From: Caballeronia arvi
GTDB lineage: Bacteria; Pseudomonadota; Gammaproteobacteria; Burkholderiales; Burkholderiaceae
Assembly: GCF_001544695.2 (NCBI RefSeq)
Contig: NZ_FCOM02000021.1
Coordinates: 1-64,000 of the forward strand
Length of the DNA stretch: 64,000 nt
Direction of reading: 5' to 3'
Position 1 is the stretch's first letter; each line of letters opens with the position of its first letter. The position numbers and the translations under genes were made by a program. Shown here piece after piece: positions 61,105-64,000 of the stretch. The notes under the pieces were generated by a model. It had not been told where the DNA came from and made no database searches. It saw only the letters and a program-made list of their open reading frames with translations.

Positions 61105-61308
61105 CTAGAGCTTCTGCCTGTCTCCCCGATAGACGATTTCGACGTTCTCCGGAGACGGCGTCAGCAACAGCAGCCCCACAAACACGATGATCGGCGTCAG
61201 GAACAGGCTCAGAAGGAAACTGCCGAGATAGCCGATATGCGTGCGCCGGCCGCGATAAGCGACAAGCAAACAAAGCACGATATAGACGAAGGTAGGAATG
61301 GCTATCAT
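61105..61308 (-). CDS. small two-helix membrane protein
   Basis: About 67 residues. The ATG at 61308 follows GGGAGC with suitable spacing; a longer start (61362) would begin six bases past the SPFH stop but without a good site. Two hydrophobic segments are visible: IPTFVYIVLCLLVAY near the N-terminus and SFLLSLFLTPIIVFVGLLLL in the middle, separated by the positive RGRRTHIGYLG. This resembles small inner-membrane proteins of unknown function. It lies 57 bases behind the SPFH gene and could act with it. Confidence 0.6.
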   Translation of the reverse strand: MIAIPTFVYIVLCLLVAYRGRRTHIGYLGSFLLSLFLTPIIVFVGLLLLTPSPENVEIVYRGDRQKL

Positions 61309-61365
61309 GACAAGCTCCCTTGATCGTCGCTGCAAAGCATCGGCAGCGCGATACCACACCATGAA

Positions 61366-62460
61366 TCAGGGCTTCTTCGCGTCCGGCTGCGCAGCCTGAG
61401 TCGACGTCCTGTCGCTGCTCGCGCCGCTGGCGCCAACAGCGCTTGCGGCGCCGGACATGCCCTCGTCGCCCGCCTTCGGGAAAAGCTTCGGAAGATTGCG
61501 AAATGGCGGCAGCCGGTTGGACTGAGGATCGATCACCGCGGGCGGCGGAAGATCCGGCTGCTTCGCGATATCGCTTCCGAGAATCAACGGAAGCTGTTCT
61601 TTTCCGCTCCCGACCACGACGATCTTCGAGTTATTGGATCGGGATAACTCGACGGTCGCTTCTATGCCGCGCCATGTCAAAAGCTGCGGTGTCAACGCAT
61701 TGGCCACAATGGCATAGAAAGTCTGAATGCCGATAGCTTCGATTCGCTTGCGCTCCGCTTCGTCTTTCGCCTGCTCGATGAGGAATTGATACGCCAGCGC
61801 GTTTTGCTCTTCCGTCAGTTTCCGGTTGATCGAGTCGTTCAGCGTAGCGGGCAGGTCGAGATCACGCACGACGACGCGCTCGAAAATAATGAGCCCGTGT
61901 GCAGAGGGCGATCGGCGCATCTTGTCGAGTATGCGCCCTTCGAGATCTTCCACGTTGATGCGATACAGATCATGTGGATCGGATTTGCCGATGATATCGC
62001 GCACGGCGCCGAGCGAAATCGGACGCACGACCCGGTCGACGTATTCATAACCCACCTCTTGATGCAGCCGGCCCGCGCTATCGGCCACCGGACGATAGAG
62101 CACGGAAATCTGTACCTGAACGCTCAGGCCATCTGTAGCGAGTGCGTGAACGCTTTCGTTGAGCGTCTTGGTTCTGACTTCGTAGGTATAGATCCGATCG
62201 AATGGCCATTTGATGTTGAGGCCTTCGTGATAGACGAATTGCGTTTCGGTGCCGTGTCTCAGCAAGCGATAGAGCACGCCGACATGGCCGGCCGGAATGA
62301 TGATGAAAACAAAGGGGATGAGTGCGAGAACGATTACGCCGACGATCAGCGACACCGCGATGAATCTTTCGCTACGGCTCATCCGGTACCGGACGTGTCT
62401 CACCACGCGGCGTTTCGGATGCTCGGAAGGCTCGCCATCGATGGGATCCACTGTGCTCAT
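61366..62460 (-). CDS. SPFH/prohibitin-family membrane protein
   Basis: A 364-residue protein with a basic cytoplasmic start (KRRVVRHVRYRMSRSERF), one membrane helix (AVSLIVGVIVLALIPFVFII, near 35-54) and the SPFH domain from IPAGHVGVLYRLLRHGTETQF to about residue 260, including GLNIKWPFDRIYTYEVRTKTLNES and ISVLYRPVADSAGRLH. A charged helical stretch (LIEQAKDEAERKRIEAIG) and a proline/alanine-rich C-terminus follow. Such proteins form large oligomeric rings at membranes and modulate proteases or microdomains. It is upstream of the small membrane protein and the NRPS on the same strand, and divergent from the methyltransferase. Confidence 0.88.
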   Translation of the reverse strand: MSTVDPIDGEPSEHPKRRVVRHVRYRMSRSERFIAVSLIVGVIVLALIPFVFIIIPAGHVGVLYRLLRHGTETQFVYHEGLNIKWPFDRIYTYEVRTKTLNESVHALATDGLSVQVQISVLYRPVADSAGRLHQEVGYEYVDRVVRPISLGAVRDIIGKSDPHDLYRINVEDLEGRILDKMRRSPSAHGLIIFERVVVRDLDLPATLNDSINRKLTEEQNALAYQFLIEQAKDEAERKRIEAIGIQTFYAIVANALTPQLLTWRGIEATVELSRSNNSKIVVVGSGKEQLPLILGSDIAKQPDLPPPAVIDPQSNRLPPFRNLPKLFPKAGDEGMSGAASAVGASGASSDRTSTQAAQPDAKKP

Positions 62461-62570
62461 CTGGCATCAACTCTTGCGGAGAACGATGAATTCCAAAGAG
62501 ATTTCCACGCCGAAATATGTCTCCGCATAGTAACATCAAGCGCACGACCGGACGACATGAGCATAGAGAA

Positions 62571-63266
62571 ATGCTGGCTACCGCATCCGTTCCCATCCCT
62601 CTCGTCGATGCCGCCGCAACGCCCGCACAACTGCGGCGCTTCTTCTCCGCGGCGTATTGCGACACACCGGCGCCGTTGCGCTGGCTCAGCGCCATTCGTC
62701 CTTACGTCTGTCCCTACGACAAGCTGCTTCAGTTCATCCCCGATGGCGGAGATGCGCTCGATGTCGGCTGCGGCGCGGGTTCCCTGCTTGCGCTTCTTGC
62801 CGCGACGAAGAAGATCCGCCGCGGCGTGGGCTGCGATGTCGCCGAACCGCCGCTCGCATCGGCGCGTGCGGCGGCGCGGCGTCTCGGCGCGGAAGACGTG
62901 CTGAGCTTCCAGCATGTCCGGTCCATCGCGCAAGCGCCCGAAGGCCCGTTCGACATCGTCGCGATGGTGGACGTGCTGCATCACGTTGCTCCGCGCGAGC
63001 GCGCCGACGTGTTCGCTGCCGCGGCGCGACGCGTCGGGCCGGGCGGCGTTTTCATCTACAAGGATATGACCGCGCGGCCGGGCGGACGACGCCTGGCGCA
63101 TAACATCGACGACTATGTGTTCACGCGTGAATGGGTGCAGCAGGTGCCCGAAGGCGCGGTCGAAGCATGGGCCATCGATCAACGTCTCGCACTCGTGCAT
63201 GGGGAATTCATACCGCGTCTGATCTACGGACACGAGCTTCGCGTGTTTCGAAGACTCGATGGCTGA
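62571..63266 (+). CDS. class I SAM-dependent methyltransferase
   Basis: About 231 residues. The SAM-binding motif I is GDALDVGCGAGSLLALLA, motif II is in GVGCDVAEPPLASARAAARRLGA, and motif III/post is FDIVAMVDVLHHVAPRERADVF with GPGGVFIYKDM. The C-terminal HGEFIPRLIYGHELRVFRR closes the sheet. The start is uncertain: the ATG at 62571 gives a compact N-terminus, while an ATG at 62517 in the same frame would add 18 residues and leave only 56 bases to the divergent SPFH start. The substrate is not recognisable. Its proximity to the NRPS allows a tailoring role but the opposite strand and the SPFH gene in between argue against a tight link. Confidence 0.8.
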   Translation: MLATASVPIPLVDAAATPAQLRRFFSAAYCDTPAPLRWLSAIRPYVCPYDKLLQFIPDGGDALDVGCGAGSLLALLAATKKIRRGVGCDVAEPPLASARAAARRLGAEDVLSFQHVRSIAQAPEGPFDIVAMVDVLHHVAPRERADVFAAAARRVGPGGVFIYKDMTARPGGRRLAHNIDDYVFTREWVQQVPEGAVEAWAIDQRLALVHGEFIPRLIYGHELRVFRRLDG

Positions 63267-63327
63267 AAACGGGACGCGCGTTCGTTACGAACGCGCGCCA
63301 GTGTGCGAGCTATCGCGCGTATCTGGA

Positions 63328-63705
63328 CTACTCTGCGTCCGTAGTTACGATCGGGCTTTCAGCCTTGCGGGTCTTCCTGGCTTCCCGGGTGTCCTTCGCC
63401 TTTGAAACCAGATCGCCGACGTGATCCCACAAGTACTTGTCAGTGACCGATTTCGAATAGGAATCGGCCGCCGCGAGCAAGAGCCCTGCGGGTCCAAACA
63501 GCATCTTGATGCCGATTCCCGCGGCGACGTGCGCGGCGCCATTGACGACCTTCCCGTCCATCAACAGGCTTGCGCCAGGAACGAAAGCTTCTCCCACGAG
63601 CTTGACGCCATTGGTCACGGGACTGCGGCTGCTGACCACGGTGCCCTGTCTGCTTTCGACCGTTTCCGTCTGAGGAGTTGAAGCGACTGCGAGGTTGTCC
63701 TTCAT
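63328..63705 (-). CDS. hypothetical protein with glycine-rich hydrophobic core
   Basis: A 125-residue protein that I cannot assign with confidence; it recalls the DUF6072 type from memory. The N-terminal third is polar (TPQTETVESRQGTVVSSRSP). The middle is GEAFVPGASLLMDGKVVNGAAHVAAGIGIKMLFGPAGLLLAAADSYSKS by its ends (residues 38-86), a glycine/alanine-rich stretch able to form membrane-associated helical hairpins. The end is charged (KAKDTREARKTRKAES). There is no signal peptide. It is monocistronic, and 184 bases of less GC-rich, gene-free DNA separate it from the partial gene at the right edge. Confidence 0.6.
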   Translation of the reverse strand: MKDNLAVASTPQTETVESRQGTVVSSRSPVTNGVKLVGEAFVPGASLLMDGKVVNGAAHVAAGIGIKMLFGPAGLLLAAADSYSKSVTDKYLWDHVGDLVSKAKDTREARKTRKAESPIVTTDAE

Positions 63706-63904
63706 GTCTTTGCCCCCAAGGGAACTTAATTGACAACTTCAACAAGACTAGAACAATATACGCAGAAAAATCGGTGACTACCAGCAAAATACCAGCAAAA
63801 AGGTGGTGTCGCATGTTCGTGAAAAACTCCGGCGGAATGCATTCCATCGAGGCGTTACAAACGTGTGACATGCCGACAGGGCTAGCGCCGTGACGCGCCC
63901 GCGC

Positions 63905-64000
63905 ATGCTTTTATCCGCCTATATCCTCGTGCCTGGCAGTCATTTTGGCGCCATGTGGCGGCATCCCTATAGCGAAACCGACTTTTGCGATCGAGCGCTC
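63905..64000 (+). CDS. 5' end of a luciferase-like (LLM) flavin-dependent monooxygenase, cut by the window edge
   Basis: Only 32 codons are in the window: MLLSAYILVPGSHFGAMWRHP then YSETDFCDRAL. The GAMWRHP segment after a short hydrophobic start is characteristic of the nitrilotriacetate-monooxygenase/DszA/SnaA branch of the luciferase-like family, which uses FMNH2 supplied by a separate reductase. An in-frame GTG at 63890 could be the start instead. The assignment rests on this N-terminal pattern alone. Confidence 0.5.
   Translation, partial: MLLSAYILVPGSHFGAMWRHPYSETDFCDRAL

Noticed and set aside
19055-63896. Fifteen-base exact repeat ctagcgccgtgacgc at 19055 and 63882 as possible island boundary
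   Set aside because: One or two 15-base matches are expected by chance in 64 kb of GC-rich DNA; there is no tRNA gene, integrase or target-site structure at either place.
1-64000. CRISPR arrays, tRNA, rRNA and insertion sequences
   Set aside because: No regularly spaced repeats, cloverleaf-like segments, rRNA signatures or transposase motifs were recognised on either strand.

Overview
The window is GC-rich, densely coded DNA from what looks like a member of the Burkholderiaceae (Burkholderia, Paraburkholderia or Caballeronia type). The pointers are a Burkholderia-style trimeric porin with the mature start AQSSVTLYG, the many LysR/GntR-controlled amino-acid catabolic gene sets with paralogous copies, and PAAR-type secretion genes. 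No rRNA, tRNA, CRISPR array or insertion sequence was recognised. Both ends cut through genes: a C4-dicarboxylate transporter at the left edge and a luciferase-like flavin oxidoreductase at the right edge.

Layout. 1-7.8 kb: dctA-like transporter with a coupled LysR gene, a lipoprotein methyltransferase, a polar amino-acid ABC transporter with a DapA-family enzyme, and a porin. 8.1-18.9 kb (set A): DapA-family enzyme, orphan PotD-like binding protein, GlcD-type FAD oxidase, P5C-reductase-like protein, LysR, ETF-ubiquinone oxidoreductase, DAO-family FAD dehydrogenase, HutD and ETF beta/alpha. 19.2-23.6 kb: an island of visibly lower GC holding three PAAR-like proteins, a putative YkuD-like effector and its likely exported immunity protein, plus three unknown genes. 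23.8-36.2 kb (set B): an eight-gene operon (DapA family, PotD-, PotB-, PotC- and PotA-like transporter genes, GlcD-type oxidase, FMN 2-hydroxyacid dehydrogenase, N-formylglutamate deformylase), then P5C dehydrogenase, a LysR that is a close paralogue of the set A one, and a second N-formylglutamate amidohydrolase-like protein. 36.3-48.6 kb (set C): two divergent operons around a GntR gene. One carries a three-subunit hydroxyproline-dehydrogenase-like enzyme and an aldehyde dehydrogenase. The other carries a DapA-family enzyme, an amino-acid ABC transporter, a DgcA-like demethylating flavoprotein and a second ETF pair. 48.7-53.7 kb: cold-shock protein, then a dioxygenase/sugar-binding protein/aldo-keto reductase operon divergent from an AraC regulator. 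53.7-64 kb: a 2396-residue two-module NRPS, a small membrane protein, an SPFH protein, a methyltransferase and an unknown protein.

How the genes work together. Sets A and B look like two partly duplicated halves of one catabolic system. They share four paralogous genes (DapA family, binding protein, FAD oxidase, LysR), and T-N11-A palindromes of the form ATAA-N7-TTAT recur upstream of their transcription units, which suggests one LysR-type regulon. ETF and ETF-QO indicate that amine or imino-acid oxidation is drained to ubiquinone, and P5C dehydrogenase points to glutamate as an end product. Set C reads as a (possibly N-methylated) hydroxyproline-to-2-oxoglutarate route.

The most unusual item is the NRPS: C-A-T-(dual E/C)-A-T-TE. 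The second adenylation code reads as threonine, and the thioesterase has cysteine in place of the usual serine nucleophile. A beta-hydroxy amino acid at the terminal module with a Cys-type thioesterase is the combination known from beta-lactone formation in obafluorin synthesis. The overall domain order is that of DhbF, so a catecholate-type or other acyl-X-Thr product is the main alternative.
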